DNA from: Eopsaltria australis
Lineage: Eukaryota > Chordata > Aves > Passeriformes > Petroicidae
Length of the DNA: 64,000 bases
NCBI GenBank assembly: GCA_034509425.1
Contig: JAVTVJ010000653.1
Span: 766,004 to 830,003, forward strand
Direction: 5' to 3'
Shown here piece after piece: positions 42,191 to 55,059 of the stretch. Below the pieces are notes generated by a model. It was not told the origin of the DNA. It was given only the letters and a program-made list of their open reading frames with translations, and did no database searches. Both the position numbers and the translations under genes were made by a program. Positions within the stretch are counted from its first letter, which is position 1. The number at the start of each line of letters is the position of its first letter.

Positions 42191-43274
42191 GACAGGACAG
42201 CAAAGCCCCTCCTGCCTGCCTGGGCACATGTCTGTCCCCTGTACTGAGAACCCTTATGGGCGAGTTCATGAGCCAGTTCTGTATTCCAGACTCCTGGGTG
42301 TTCACAGTGGGACTTGTTGCCCACCTCTGCCAGGTCAATAGTGCCACCCTGGACTCACTCCAGAGCTCTTTCAGGACCCTGAGGCTGAGATGGGACTCTG
42401 CTTGGTGCAGACCTGAATGGCAGTGTCATCCAGCACAGTGCAAGGCTATGTCTGCCGAGGGCTACCTGGTGCACCACCTGGAAGTGGTTCAGCTAAAACC
42501 TGACTCAGACCCCATCTGGATGCTTGGAAATGAGTTTTGGTGGGTGAGACCGGCTGACTGCTGAACGCTTGTGCAGAGCTGTGTGTAAGTCAGTGCCGAC
42601 CCAGAAAACTGGCAGGAGAGTGGCAGTGATGCTCCCTTCTGGCTCTGCTTGCATCTCTTTCTGTTTCGTTCAGGATTACGAAGCTAAGTCCCATTTTATA
42701 TGAAATAAGGAGATCTGAGCCATATGTTGTGCAGGTTCAGATCACATCTTGTGGCACAGATCTGCAGGGAAACTTCCGTGAGTCTTGAACCAAATCGGTC
42801 GTCTCCAGGTGGAGGTTACATCTTGTGGGAGAGGCAGCTCGAAGATAAACAAGGTCAGAGAAAGGGTGACAGAAACAGAGCCAGCACCAGGTGATCTTAC
42901 ACAGCCCACCAGCCTTCCTGCTGCCCCCACAATGCCACCAACTCCTGGGACACAAGTGCTGCCAGTTCTGCCCCAGGCACTGGGGAAATGAGGCACAGGC
43001 GAGGTAAATGACTCAGCCCTTCTTCAGGACATCTAAGTGAAGCAAAGGTCTCCTGGTATCCATCCTACACTGAAGGGTAGCACTCTTTAGGCTGCTTGCT
43101 CTTCCCTCCAGCCTCAGTCTGTCTCTCCCTTTGGATCAAAAGAAGATTTTCAGGGGAAGATGATCCTGATGGACCTATTTCTGTATGTGGCATTTCAGAG
43201 CCCTGAGAAGTTTTCATCCATGGCAGACAGAAAGTGCTGCCCCAGGCACAGGGAGGCTTTGTGGGCTGAAGCTT
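42191..43274. other. Unique sequence, nothing recognised
   Basis: No repeat, RNA gene or exon that I can support beyond the tail of the open frame described in the previous entry. Confidence 0.4.
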
Positions 43275-43834
43275 TGTGGGTGCAGTGGGTCTGGCTGGGA
43301 TGAAGCTCATTTTCCTCCCAGCAGCCCGTATGGTGCCGTGTTTTGGATTGGTGACTAAAACAGTGTTGATAACACACTGGTGTTCTGGTTAGTGCTGAGC
43401 AGTGTTTGCATTGTGCTGAGGATCTCTCTGTTTCCCATTCCACCCCCAGGCATGAGATTGGGAAGGTACAGAGCCAGGACAGCTGATCCCAGCTGACCGG
43501 AGGGATATTCCAGACCATATGATGGCAGCAATAAAAGCTCAGGGAAAGGAGGATGAAGGGCTGTTCGTGGTTATGATGTTTGTCTCTCCAAGTATCCATC
43601 ATGTGTACTGAAGCCCTGAACTGCAAGGAAGCAGCTGGACATGTGCCTGCTGATGGGAAGGAGTGAATGAATTCCTTATTTCCCTTAGCAGGCACACAGC
43701 TTTGTTTCTTTACCTCGACCCACGAGTTTTCTCACTTTTGCTCTTCTGATTCTCTTCCCCATCCTGCTGTGGGGAGAACACAAAATGAGCAGCTCTCTGG
43801 GTGCTGAGCTGCTGGCCAGGGTCAACCCACCACA
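43275..43834 (+). mobile_element. Solo LTR of an avian endogenous retrovirus
   Basis: It begins TGTGGGTGCAGTGGG and ends CCACCACA (TG..CA ends). In between it has the ordered landmarks of a common bird LTR family: GTGTTGATAACACAC, GGGATATTCCAGACCATATG, an AATAAAAGCTC TATA-equivalent at about 43533, GAATGAATTCCTTATTT, and ACCCACGAGTTTTCTCACTT. No internal retroviral genes flank it, so it is a solo LTR left by recombination. The family's CRE-like TGACGTCA has decayed to TGATGGCA, and the segment near its poly-A signal is deleted, so promoter function is probably lost. Target-site duplication not found. Confidence 0.82.
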
Positions 43835-45849
43835 ATAAAATATGCAGCCTTCAGGATGAAAAAACAGACTGATGTGCCAAGACCACAGCAAGCGCTGTCG
43901 TCCCTCTTTCAGGGAAGGAGAGCTCCGGGGTGGCATCTGAGGTGGGGTAGACAGGCCGAGTTCCTCAGGTCTGTGCTGGACTCTTGAGCCTCAGGTGCCC
44001 ACCACGTTCCAGCTGTCCATGAAGGGATCATTTGCATCAATGCCATGTGTTTATCTATCTGCCCTCAGCTCCCAGGAGCCTGAGGACTATTGAGCTGTGT
44101 CATTGGGGATGGGAGACACGTGCAGGGTGTGCATTTCTCCAGGATGAGCCTGGGAGCTGCTTGGACATGAGGATACAGATCAGCTCTGTTGTCCCCACAT
44201 CAAAAATCACCCTGGGCCTTCTTTACCCTCCTCCCCACCCAACAATGCTGATGAAAACCAAGAGCAAGTGGTGTGTTACCTGAGAACACGGCTTGCTCAA
44301 AGCCATCGATGCATGGACTTTTGGGTTATGGATTTTCACATGCAAAGTGCCACCGATTTCCTATGGATCGATGGGAAGAAGCCAAGCAAAGAGGAAAACG
44401 TCCAGAAAATGATTTATCAGCCTTTGTCACTCAAACAATATCTCCCTATTCTCCGTGGGGTATTTGTTCAGCTTTAATACAGTGACAGTGCTTTACGTGT
44501 TCCGGGGAAGTGCAGGTCCCTTGCAGAGGGCAGAAATCTGAGCTTTCCAAGTACCTCAAGGGCTGCTCTGGGAATCAGAAAGGATTTTGTTTTCCAGCTC
44601 TTGTGATGTGTTGCAGCTGCCCACTGACTTTTTTGTTTCCATCCTTGGCACGCGGGAGAATTTCATCACCACACTCTTTATCATGGAAACATGTCATTCA
44701 GTGGCATTCGTACATACTGTTCACATCAAATCAGAAGGTTGGCTCGAACCCCTGCAGAGATGGGACCTTTCCAATTGAACCTGCCTCCATAGGTTTGGTG
44801 CCGGGCTGAACGCAAAGCCAGAAGGAGGCCGGTTTTTTTCAGACAGGTTTTCAGAGACGACAGAAGATGCATGGAAGCCTCCCAAGAACCGCCCACCCCA
44901 TGAGATGTTCACCATTCAGGATGTTGGCAAACTTGTCAGATCAGAAGGTTGTGCAAGATGCCAGCCGCTCAGGGCCAGAAGTGTTCGTGAAGTTTTGGGG
45001 ACTGTCAGATTTTCGCTGAAGAGCTACCTGAGGCAGCCGTATGGCCCAACACCAAGAGCTGAATTGAATCTAGGTCTTCCTCAGGATCTGACGCTCGCTG
45101 CTCTCTTTCCCTGCTTGGGATTTGGAAAGCCAGACCTGGAACAGGATGTGATTTGTTCATGTTGGTCTGCGTGATGCCAGCTGAGGCTACTGGCAAATCC
45201 TGCTCGCTGAAAAATTATCTCATGTAGATGAGGGTCAGATGATTAACTTTGATGAATCTTGCCACAGCTGAAATTACTGCCAGTGCTAGGTATGAGAAGG
45301 AAACATTGGCAGAGCTGTCTCCCTGCCATGGGAAGGATCTCTTTTTCTCCTGGAAAGTAAAGCAGGGGTGCTGTAGCTGCTTTAGCTGGACTTCTCAGCC
45401 TTGATGAGAGAGAAGAGTTTAGTTTCAGACCTGCTTCAGAGTCTTTCCTTCTGAAGTACTTACACAAATGAAGAGTTTTTCTTGGGGAAAGAGTCCCTGG
45501 AGAAGAGATTTTCATCTGGAATAAACAGGACAGCGGATGGCATTTCACAACAAATTCACCAGCTGCCATGTGTGAGGCAAGGGCAGTGGGGATTGGGTGG
45601 GGATTGCTGCATTTGATCATGGGGTTTTTCCATCTGTTCTGCCACCCAAAAAGTGCCCTGGCACAGGAGCTCCCTCTGGGGCTGTATCACAGTGAGGGAT
45701 TGATAAGCCTGGGGGATGTGCTTTGTCTGCCAGCCCCCAAGGCCCATGGCTGTCCCCAGCTCTGTGGAGGCACCGGGGGTGCTTTGGGAGGCCAGCACGA
45801 GGGCACGTGTGGGGGATTTCTTGGTTAAGGTGGCAGCCCTGTGCAGTTA
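43835..45849. other. Unique sequence, possibly conserved non-coding
   Basis: About 2 kb without mobile elements. 44290-44500 and 44930-45250 have retained scattered CpGs and non-repetitive composition (for example GGATCGATGG, GCACGCGGGAG, CTGACGCTCGCTG). No exon frame is convincing. The phrase ATCAGAAGGTTG occurs at 44727 and again at 44940. Confidence 0.35.
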
Positions 45850-46300
45850 CCATGGAATCCTGGGATATCCTGAGCTGGAAGGGACTCACAAGGATCATCC
45901 AGTCCAACTCCTGTCCCTACACAGGGCATCCCAACAATCCCACCCTGTGTCTGAGAGCATTGTCCAAACACTCCTGGAGCTCTGGCAGCCCTAGGGCTGG
46001 GCTCATTTCCTGGGGAGTCTATTCAGTGCCCCACCACCCTCTGGGGAAGAACCTTTTCCTGATATCCAACCTAAATCCCCCTGACACAGCTCCAGCCATT
46101 CCCTGGGTCCTGTCCCTGGTCCCAGAGAGCAGAGATCGGAGCTGCCCCTCAGGAGGAGCTGCAGCCCCTGGGTGGGTCTGACCTCAGTCTCCTCTGCTCC
46201 AGCTGGACAGGCCAAGTGTCCTCAGCTGCTCCTCATGTGGCCCCTCTGGGCCCTTCACCACCCCCATGTCCCTCCTCTGGACACTCTCAGTTGTCCCCAG
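45850..46300 (-). mobile_element. CR1 LINE fragment, 3' end, second subfamily, long
   Basis: Starts CATGGAATCCTGGGATATCC (degraded tail) and GAGCTGGAAGGGACTCACAA, then ATCCAGTCCAACTCCTGTCC, TCTGAGAGCATTGTCCAAAC, AACCTTTTCCTGATATCCAA, CCTCAGCTGCTCCTCATGTG and GGACACTCTCAGTTGTCCCC. About 450 bases, close to the copy at 10128-10490. Confidence 0.96.
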
Positions 46301-46468
46301 TGAGGTTTGGGGAGGGTGAAGGAGGCTCCTGACCACAATCAGGTCATGTTTGAAAGATGCAAACTTACGAGGCAAAGCGAAAGCTGTGCAAGGCCACCAG
46401 CACAGCACCCAGCAGGGCACAGCCACCACAGAGCTCCCACCGGCCTGCAGGGCCCTGGAAGCCGGCGC

Positions 46469-47065
46469 TGTGGTGTTGCCTTTTCCCCCAGCCTGGAAAA
46501 GAAACTCAAGATCATTTTGGCAAGGAGGGGATATAAAAGGGGATCTTTATTTTGAAGGTCTTCAGGAGCAGTTATGGAAAGGTGTCCATAAAAGCCCCCG
46601 CCTTCTCCAGGGGTGAGGACATATTTATAGCTTTTAGGAAATTAGCATAATTGATTAAAAGCACCAATAAGGAGAACAAGTGGTGATTCAATTCCCCCCA
46701 GGTCCAGTCCCTCTTCTGGAACCCCCCTCTCAGCCCTGGCTGTGCTTTGTTGATGAAAATGTACCTCAGAGTTGTTCTGGGCCTTGGTTCCCAGGAAGAA
46801 CCGAGATAGGACAGGGCCTTGCACCCCCAGGGCTTGGAGCTCTGGGATTTGTTTTGTCTTTCTGCTTAGGGAAGGGCTATGGAAAGGTACTGGAAAAACC
46901 AGCTATTAATACAGTAGGCTACAGAGCTACAAATATGTGTGCAGAGAGTACAGAGAACATAGAAAAGAAAAAAGGCAGAAACCAAACGGCATCAGTGGCA
47001 GGGGCTTGAACTGCAGCCACGCCGAGGCTGCTGCTTGTCCTGCAGCCCTTGGCTCCCTGTGACAG
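46469..47065 (-). mobile_element. Probable solo LTR of an endogenous retrovirus, reverse
   Basis: On the minus strand a TATAAATA box (plus-strand 46621-46628) is followed about 75 bases later by an AATAAA poly-A signal (46548-46553), the usual U3-R arrangement of an LTR. TG/CA-like ends are TGTGGTGTTG at 46469 and CTGTGACA at about 47065. The flanking bases GCCGGC and GCCAGG are similar but not an exact target duplication. No internal genes are attached. The outer limits are uncertain by tens of bases. Confidence 0.5.
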
Positions 47066-47179
47066 CCAGGAGGGCCACCCGAAGGGCTGCACCTGAAGGA
47101 GTTCATGCAGTGGTAGCAGCAGCAGAAGGTGTCACAGGTTGCTGTGGGATGTCCCAGTGCCTTGGAAGCTTGGCCTGCT

Positions 47180-47635
47180 TGTGGGCCCACAAAAAGAGCA
47201 GGGCTGATGCCTTTAAGTTGTAGCTTTTGTATTTTCCAGACCAGTACTGCTTTGGTGTATAACTCTGAAACTCAGCCTGTCAGCTGCTGTTCTCCCGTTT
47301 TATTCAGACAAAACAATTTCTCTCTAGGCCCAAAATCCAAGGACACTTTATTTTCTCAGGCCCCCAAAAATGTAAACAACAGTGAACAACAGGGAAGGGG
47401 GGAGGGGGCAAACTGGAGAAGTGAGACTCCACTACCTGAAGCTGTAATTGGACAATTAACCTCTGATATACAAATGGTCCAAACTTATATCTGTTAAAAA
47501 AACCCATGTGGGTCATCCATCTTTGTGAGACTCCTGCACTGCCCAAGGTGTACCCTGTGAAGGCCTTTCAATAAAAACCTCCTTTATTCTTTTAACTCTG
47601 TCTAGCCTCTGTTCCAGGCAGCCTCTTCAGGGCCA
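47180..47635 (+). mobile_element. Solo LTR of an avian endogenous retrovirus
   Basis: It begins TGTGGGCCCACAAAAAGAGC and contains landmarks of a songbird-type LTR: GTAGCTTTTGTATTTTCCAG, AACAATTTCTCTCTAGGCCC, AACCCATGTGGGTCATCCAT and a poly-A signal within TTTCAATAAAAACCTCC (about 47570). It ends GCAGCCTCTTCAGGGCCA. It is well preserved and probably younger than the LTR at 43275. It includes a G-rich GGGAAGGGGGGAGGGGG run at 47393-47410. No retroviral gene is adjacent. Confidence 0.78.
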
Positions 47636-50600
47636 TGGCTCAGGGGAGCAGAGAAAGGCAACGTGCACTGGCTGCAGCCAAACACAGCCGGGCTCTCACG
47701 GCTTTTTGTTAAACATCAACCACATTTTGTGATGACACTGATCAAATTCCCATCCACTTGCCTCACTAAGGGCACCTAAAGCAAGAGCAGAGAGACAGAT
47801 GAGCCAGTCACAGGTTTGCTTGCTGTAGCATGCCCGTTGCCAGTAGATTTCCATGCTTCCAAGAGCAAGCTCAAAGCTTAGTTCATTTTCTGGATAGAGG
47901 GATGCTCTACCAGATTTTCTGTGGCTGGAAATTGACTCATCCAAAACTTCCAGGTTGGGCATCCTTTGGAAAAGCAGGCTTCAGCTCAACTACGAGTTCA
48001 CTGAGCATCACTTATGAAAGTTGGGGTGAGATGTTGGGCCCTGTTCTGAAAAAATCTGATGGGACAAGGACAACAACCTCCCCGAGCGTGCATAGCCTCT
48101 CTTACAGAAACCATGGCCTTACAACTGCTGATTGAGTGGGTGTTTTTCAAAGCAAAATGGAAAGAGCATCCATCCTGTGAAAGCAGTATCCCAACTACAG
48201 CCTGTGCTACACCTTTTACAATCAAACCAGCTGGATGAGGAGAGAAATTAATGGAGCAGCCATCCACCCCCAAATTCACATGCCAGAAACTTACTGATAC
48301 TGAAAGGGATAGGGACACTGCTGCACAAATATCCCCAACAGAAACCAACCTGTCAGGGAACAGAGAGCAACCCACTGAAACCGTGTCAGAGACACGGCAC
48401 TGATTGTGTCACCATCACTGATGGGAGACAGCTGTCCAGAAATAACAGCCCTGCTGAGCTCGGGAGAATGGCACACAGAGGACTCAGAGGAAGCTGAAGA
48501 GAAAGTGGTGAGTAATCCACAGCTTGTAACTCCAAGAGTCATTTAGAAAGGGTAAAGAAAGAACAGGGAAGCAAAATAGCTGCAAGGTCCCCAGTGCTGC
48601 TCAGTCATTAGAATACCTGACAGAAGTCTGTTTACATCAGCACAGAGATGTGCCTGCATCCCAAGTGAATGAGATCCCATTGCTGTAGCTCTTGTCCCTC
48701 TCTAGCTTTCCTCCAGTGTCTGATCTTCACTCATTACAGTGTGGCAGCCATAAGCACTGATGGACCAGGAACTGTTTCTTTCTTTAGTTTTTGGAGGAAT
48801 CTGTCCTTCCTCAGCATGCACTTAATAAACACTAATGCTTGTGATTGCTCTGACCCAAGCTGCTGTCCAGGGCAAGGAAGCACGGGTAGAAGAGGGAAGG
48901 AAGAGAGGGAAAACCAGGCTGTGTGGACTTCAACCATCTTTGAACTACCCTGGCTTCTGTTTGGTAACTGAGGTCAATCTCTGCCTGAAAGGGCCCTCTC
49001 TGAATGCACAGGATGGATGGTGGAGAAATCTGATAGACAGGAGGTGAGAGGAGTGTTCCCAGTTTTGGTTTGTGAATGAACAAGACACCAAGCACCAGAG
49101 AGCTGTCACTTCCCAACATCCCACCCTGACAGGGGGATGAGACAAGAGAAATGTTCAAGCAATGTCTTACATTGTCTGGACACCCACTATGGAGACAACA
49201 CAACTAATGACCAGGCACATCTCCCTGGCTCAGCCATTCATCAGGGTGGAACTGTGATCATTTCCCTGCTGGGTTTCCACTCTCACACTGCCTTTAGTCC
49301 CTCCTCTGCTTACAGGGACCATTCCCAAGGGAAGGGAGCAGATCATTCAGCCCCCACCACCTCCTGAGTTCTCACTGTCAGTGCTGAAGTTCCCCTGGGG
49401 TTTCCCATATCATACATGCCAACAGCACTGGTGACAGATCTGCTCACTCATTTTGTAGAGGTGTTGTTGTAGAGGTTGTTTGTCAGAGTCCAGCCTAGAT
49501 CTCAGTCAAGGCCTTTATGTGACACTAAAAGTAATAATGGAAAAAATCTCGGAACAGAAAACAATGCAGAATGAGAGAAAGTGATGTGGAAAGTGAGAGC
49601 TGCTGGAAATGATCCTGAAGGAACCTTCTTCTATTAGAAACGGGAGCAGTGCCGCTGGGGAGGCAGCATCTCTCATCAGCTTCCTGGGGCAGGGGGAAAT
49701 ACATCTGTCCCAGGCTGCTACTGGCTTCCTGGAAATGCAGAGTCATTAATAACAACCGGTAACGAGGGATCTGGAGAGGCTGCTCCTGCACAGCTGTGCC
49801 TGCAGCACTCACACAGCAGCTCTGCCTGAGACAGGAGCGGCAGGAGCCAGTCCAGCCTGGAGTATCAGCAATTCTTTAACCACTCAGGTGGGAAATGGGG
49901 AAGGGACATGGTGGAGCACACCACAAACACAGCCCATCCACTCACCTCTGCCTGGCAGCAGGCAAATCCCCACAGATTTGCAGCACAATGAGAGGGAAAA
50001 CCAGTGAGGAGCCCATTGTGCATAGCAGCAAGGACAGAAGAGGATGAGGAAGCTGCAGCCATGGCCACACAAAGGCCTGGCACAAAGTCCCAGCATCTAG
50101 GAGGAGAAATGCTACTGGAGCTTGTGCTTGAGCTCATGGCTCTCCCACTGGGGCAGGACCCTGGTGAGCAAATATGGTGATGGCAAAGGATGGGACATAC
50201 TGAGAAGAGAAGGTGTGATGCATGGGAAGGTCAAAACCAGTGCCTTTGGGATGAATTAATAGCTCTTCACCCCTTTGCCCAGCAGAAGGTGGTCCTGCTG
50301 GCACGGCAGGAGGAGATCAGCAGCTGCTGAATGCCCAGTGCTCTGGTCCAGTCCCTGTAGGAGCCCAGTGGCCCCTGGGCTGCTGAGTCCACACTCACCC
50401 ATGAGGACCCAGTGCCCTGAAGTGCTGACAGGGCCACAAGCCCAGTGCTGTGCTGATGGGACCCTGGCAGAACAAACTTGTGTGGAAGCACTGCAGAGAC
50501 TGACAGACGTGGCTGAGTCACCCATCCCAGCCGGCCACAGCCATGGCTGGAGGTCGCCTCTTCCAGGCTGCAGCTTTGTCACTCTCCATTATTTAATTGA

Positions 50601-53600
50601 TAATTTATCATGCCATTCCAGACAGAGACGAGTTCCCGTTCGTGCCACTGTTTGTTCCCTGTCACATAGTCAATTCCCCAATCCAATACACCAGTTGTAC
50701 TCTTATTTTATGAACCATACCTTAGGGCCTAATTAATGCAATTAATCAAACTTTTACTTAGGCAGGCATATCTTCATTTCTCTGCTGACTGTCTGCTTGG
50801 ACAGCTGGGTGTGTTGTCTGCATAGTATTCATCATCTCAAGCCATTACAATGCTCTGGAGTGCACTGAAGAGTACGGGGAGGGGAGGGGACTGTTGGTGA
50901 CTGAGCATTTCTGATCAGGTTGCAAATACAGACACCAAGGGCAGATCCTGCTCTGTCTGAAGCCAGGCACCGTGAGGGGAAAATCCAACAGCTCAGCACC
51001 AGGCATCTGGGGTAATGCAGAGGTTGGACATAGAAGGGGCTTCATTAATGTTACTGAGGGACATCAGTGGCTTTGCAGGTCACTCCCCACAGCAGAAGAA
51101 AATGTAATGATAATTGGAGGTGTTAGCCCGGAACATGATGGTGATTTTGTGACTAAAAGGCTCATGAAATTAAGTAAAATGACAAACTGGACAATTTCCT
51201 AAGAAGCCATTTCACATCAGATGTCCCAAAAGATCACTTGCACAGGACCCAAGTGACCTTTCCTATAAAAACAAATAGCTTTATGCTCTCTAATTATCTG
51301 TAAGAATCTAGAAAGTGACTTATAAGAAACCAAAACATTGTCATCTTTCATCCCATCCTAAAAATAATAAATAAATGACACTGTGAGGATAATCTTTCGA
51401 AGTGTCTTGGAAATGAAGTGAATACTTGGCTGAGTTGTGACTCAGTGATACAGTGGACCTTGATGGAGCCATGGCTATCAATAAACTATGTCCAGCCCTC
51501 AACCTGGCATCCAAAGATGATGGGACAAGGTTATCTGCCACATCTGTGAACACTTTAAAATGTGTCAGGACTCACCATTGTGTTGAGTGCTTATCAATCA
51601 GATACTCTTGAAAGCACTGCCAGGAAATACTAACACCAGAGATCACAGACTCGGGGATATTTATAGTGTTTCCCCAAAACTGGCATCAATTCCACTGTCA
51701 AAACAAGAGTAAAAAGAGCTCTTTCCGTAGCTGGCAAGTTGGAAGGGAGAACTTTAAAGAGCCAAGCACAGGAGAGCCGTAGCTAAAACCAGTCAAAGTG
51801 TGTCACATCACCACAACATCTCAAGGACTGTGCCCTGTAACGTGGCAAAACTGACAGTGGGACATTTAGTACAGAAGTGACAGCTCCAGGCCCAGGACAT
51901 CTGCTGTGACAGCATCTGGACCCAGCCTAGCAGTGTGGCACTTCTTGACACTTCAGTGGTTTAAAATAGGAAAGTAAGACCTGCTGTCTAGGTATGGAAA
52001 GGGCCAAACTGGTGTCCACTGATCATGGAAAAGCCACTGGTCTCTGCATTAATTTGTTGTTACATGGTTTTGTCCTTTGCAAAACAGGATAGGCATGCAG
52101 AGTGTGTTTGACAACATCACTGCTGCCTCGATAAACCTAATGAGCCATGGATGGAAATCCTTCAAAGACTAAAAATACAAAATACACCTCTCAGATTTTT
52201 TCTGACCACCACCAGTGGTCCCTTTGGGCTGGACCAGCTCTGGTTTTCATGGACAGGAACATTTACCTGCTCCTGCAATAGAGTTTACGCTCACCAAGCA
52301 GCCCTGCCTGTGACTGTGTGTTTGTGAACATCTCTGAAATACAAGTGTTAGAACTGGGAGGACAAGGAGAGGTGAAATATCTGTAACAGACCACAGATTA
52401 AGAAGAGGAGGTCCTTGAAACATCACTTTCCAGAGCTTTAAGAAGCTGCTCCAGATTTTAAAAGGAACTTTCTAACTCTCAGTCCATTGTGGCACCGTGA
52501 ATTTCTGGGATAAACTGTAAATATGTATCTGTCCCAGAGGGGTGGCTCAGGGACCTGCTGCTGTGTAGCTGTGGGACACATTTAAAAGCAGCCTGAGCTG
52601 ACAGGTAAAGCCACACACAAAGCTGTACCAAGTTCATGAGAAGCTGAAGCAATTATTGCTCGCATTCAGCACTAATAAACCTGCAATGAGAAGCATTTAG
52701 CTAAGCCTAATTTTAAAAGATATACTGCTCTCTGGGAACTCAGTTTCTGCTCAGATTAAACACGTGTGACAGCAGTAGGATATAATGGTGATATCATACT
52801 ACATCATTCCAAAGGAGCTTAAATCAGTCAGCACAGAGGCTCTGTCCATGCCTTGCCAGACTCCATGTGACCAGACACCCAAAAAGCTGTCAGAGCACTC
52901 TGAAACACCAGCATGGTTGCATTTCCCAGCAGTAATGGTAGATGACAAGGCTGGTTTTGGACAAGGAGATTTTATCCAATGCTTAGCATACAAACACAGA
53001 GGAACAACCACAACAAGATCTAGGCACTGGTGAGCCCACTGGCATTTCAATGGAAGCAGGAGCTGGAGACAAGCACTCGATATGGCCAAGGACAGCCCCA
53101 TGCAGATGCCTTACAGGGAGACAGCAGAGGACAACCAAGCTTCTCTCTTGTTGTGTTTGAGGCTACACTATTTCTGCCTCTTCCTGTTCTTGTCCTTCAC
53201 CTCTTACCTTCAGCTGGACCTGAAACCTGGTGGAAACCAGTTGGTTTTCCCTAGAGATGACAACTCTGATAGTTAGGGTGAGATTCCCCTGTTTTCACTG
53301 GTGGGCTCTCAGTCTGACAGGTACCTCCTTGAAGGCAGACACCCACTGTGATACAGCACCAGGAGTCTTGGCAAGCACATATTCCCTGCAGGGCTGTAGG
53401 AAGGATGTACAGGGGTATGTGGGAGTCTCTGGAATAACCAGCATCTCCTAACTCATGAGGCAGAGGGGAAATCTCCAGGAGTGGAGCTGTGCTGAGAGAT
53501 AGCTTTGACTTTTCCTTGCTACTGCCAATAAATGATCTGTCTTTTCAGCTGCTTATTACCAGGCACACAGAAATCATCCACATAGCATGAGTGATTACAT

Positions 53601-55059
53601 GATAGCAAAAGCCCAGCCCCACCTTGGGGAAGCCTTGCCACAGGTCCCACTTACAAAGGACAGGCGGGGATATTTCCAGCTATTTCTGTTTTCAGATGCT
53701 CTGGAAGAAATGAGCTGTCCTTACTGGAAACCACCTTGTGGCAGACTCACAAAGCCACACAGCTGCCCTGCTGCTCCCCAGCTTCCCCGCTCCAGGGGTT
53801 TATAAATCACCATCTGGCAAGAGAGGGGATGCCAAGGAGGGCACACCTTGGGGCCAGGGCTGCATCTCCACCCCAGTGCCATGGGAGCTGAACTCCTCAC
53901 CAAGGAGGCAGCATCACTGCTGGTGGCTCAGGGATGCAGCAGAGGCAGAGCTGCTGTGGCAGCACCCCTGGTGCTCCCCACAGAGCTGATGCCAGCCCTG
54001 CTCCTGCCCTCACATGCTGTGGAACAGCAGTGGAGCTCAGACTGGTCCCAAAGGCCTTGGTGGTCTTTCCATCAGTTCGGCCAGCTCTGGCTCAGGCCCA
54101 GGGGGACCAGGTTTCCGATGACTCACAGGCCTGGCCAGGGTGAGCTCATAGGAAAAGTGGCCAATGTGGCCCTTTCCGTGAGGGAACACACACAGCAGGC
54201 GCCGGGCAGGACCTGGGTGCGGGCAGGGGCTGTGAAGGTGTCCCCAGGCTGGGCATGTGAAGGGAGCCAGGTGCTGCTGCTGCCTCTTGGCTCCGCTGCC
54301 TGCAGCTCCCCTGCAGCGTGGAAATGGCTCCCTTGGAGCATGCAGGGAACGCTGCATGCAGGGAAACAGGCAGCAGAGGCACGGGCTGGGGGAGTGCTGG
54401 CAAAGCTCCCCCGGAGCTCACAGAGTGACTGCCCTTGGGAAAGGTGACGTGAGATCCAGGGCATCCTGCCACACCACCCCAAACTCCTGATTCCTTACGG
54501 TCTCCCTGGTCATGAAGGAGTCCATCTCTTTCAGGGTGAAAGAGGGAGGCTCCTGCTGCATCTTGCCTGGCTGGGGGCAGCCATGGGAAGCGTGGCACAT
54601 CCCTGCCACAGCTCCAAAGTGACAGCAGCATGTGCCAGAGGTGCCTGGCTAAGCCTGGCTGTTCCCCCGCACCCCAAGCACTGACAGCAGAGTCACCACG
54701 TCAGGCTGGGATGAAGTGCGTGTTTTTAGCCCACATTTCCAGGAATTTGATGCTTGACTGCCTCAGAGGGCTTTGGCCAAGGAGTGTGTTGCTCTCTGAA
54801 GAGCAGAGCTCAGTGGCGAAGAGGAGGTTGTACAGGAACATACATGATTTATGGACGAGCCTGACCAGACTCCTCCCTGTAGGACCCCTCCCTGGTACTG
54901 CTGCTCTTTCTAAAACCTTGCTGTTATTTTCTGTTTCTTCCCCTCTCATTTTGCCCACGAACCTCCCAGTCTGGACTTCCCCAGAGGGCCTGAGATGCCT
55001 GACACACAAAGCACGGTGCTTATGGACGGAGCTGCAAGAGCCGTGATCAGGAGGGAGCT
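47636..55059. other. Long unique, repeat-poor stretch
   Basis: More than 7 kb with no CR1, LTR or tandem repeat that I can recognise. AT-rich blocks lie at about 50585-50770 (GATAATTTATC, CTAATTAATGCAATTAATC), 51090-51380 and 52600-52800. A plus-strand donor GAAAGTG|GTGAGTAA lies near 48508 and left-facing donors AGAG|GTGAGTGG near 49940 and ATGG|GTGAGTGTGG near 50396. None has a full exon I can defend. Confidence 0.4.
50585..50770. promoter_or_regulatory. AT-rich enhancer-like block
   Basis: Repeated homeobox-like cores (TTTAATTGATAATTTATC, CCTAATTAATGCAATTAATC) in unique sequence. Function inferred from composition only. Confidence 0.22.

Noticed and set aside
44741..44756. GGCTCGAACCCC resembling a tRNA T-arm
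   Set aside because: No cloverleaf is possible with the surrounding bases.
51738..51760. AAGTTGGAAGGGAGAACTTTAA resembling a CR1 3' end
   Set aside because: Neither the tail repeats before it nor the downstream CR1 blocks are present.
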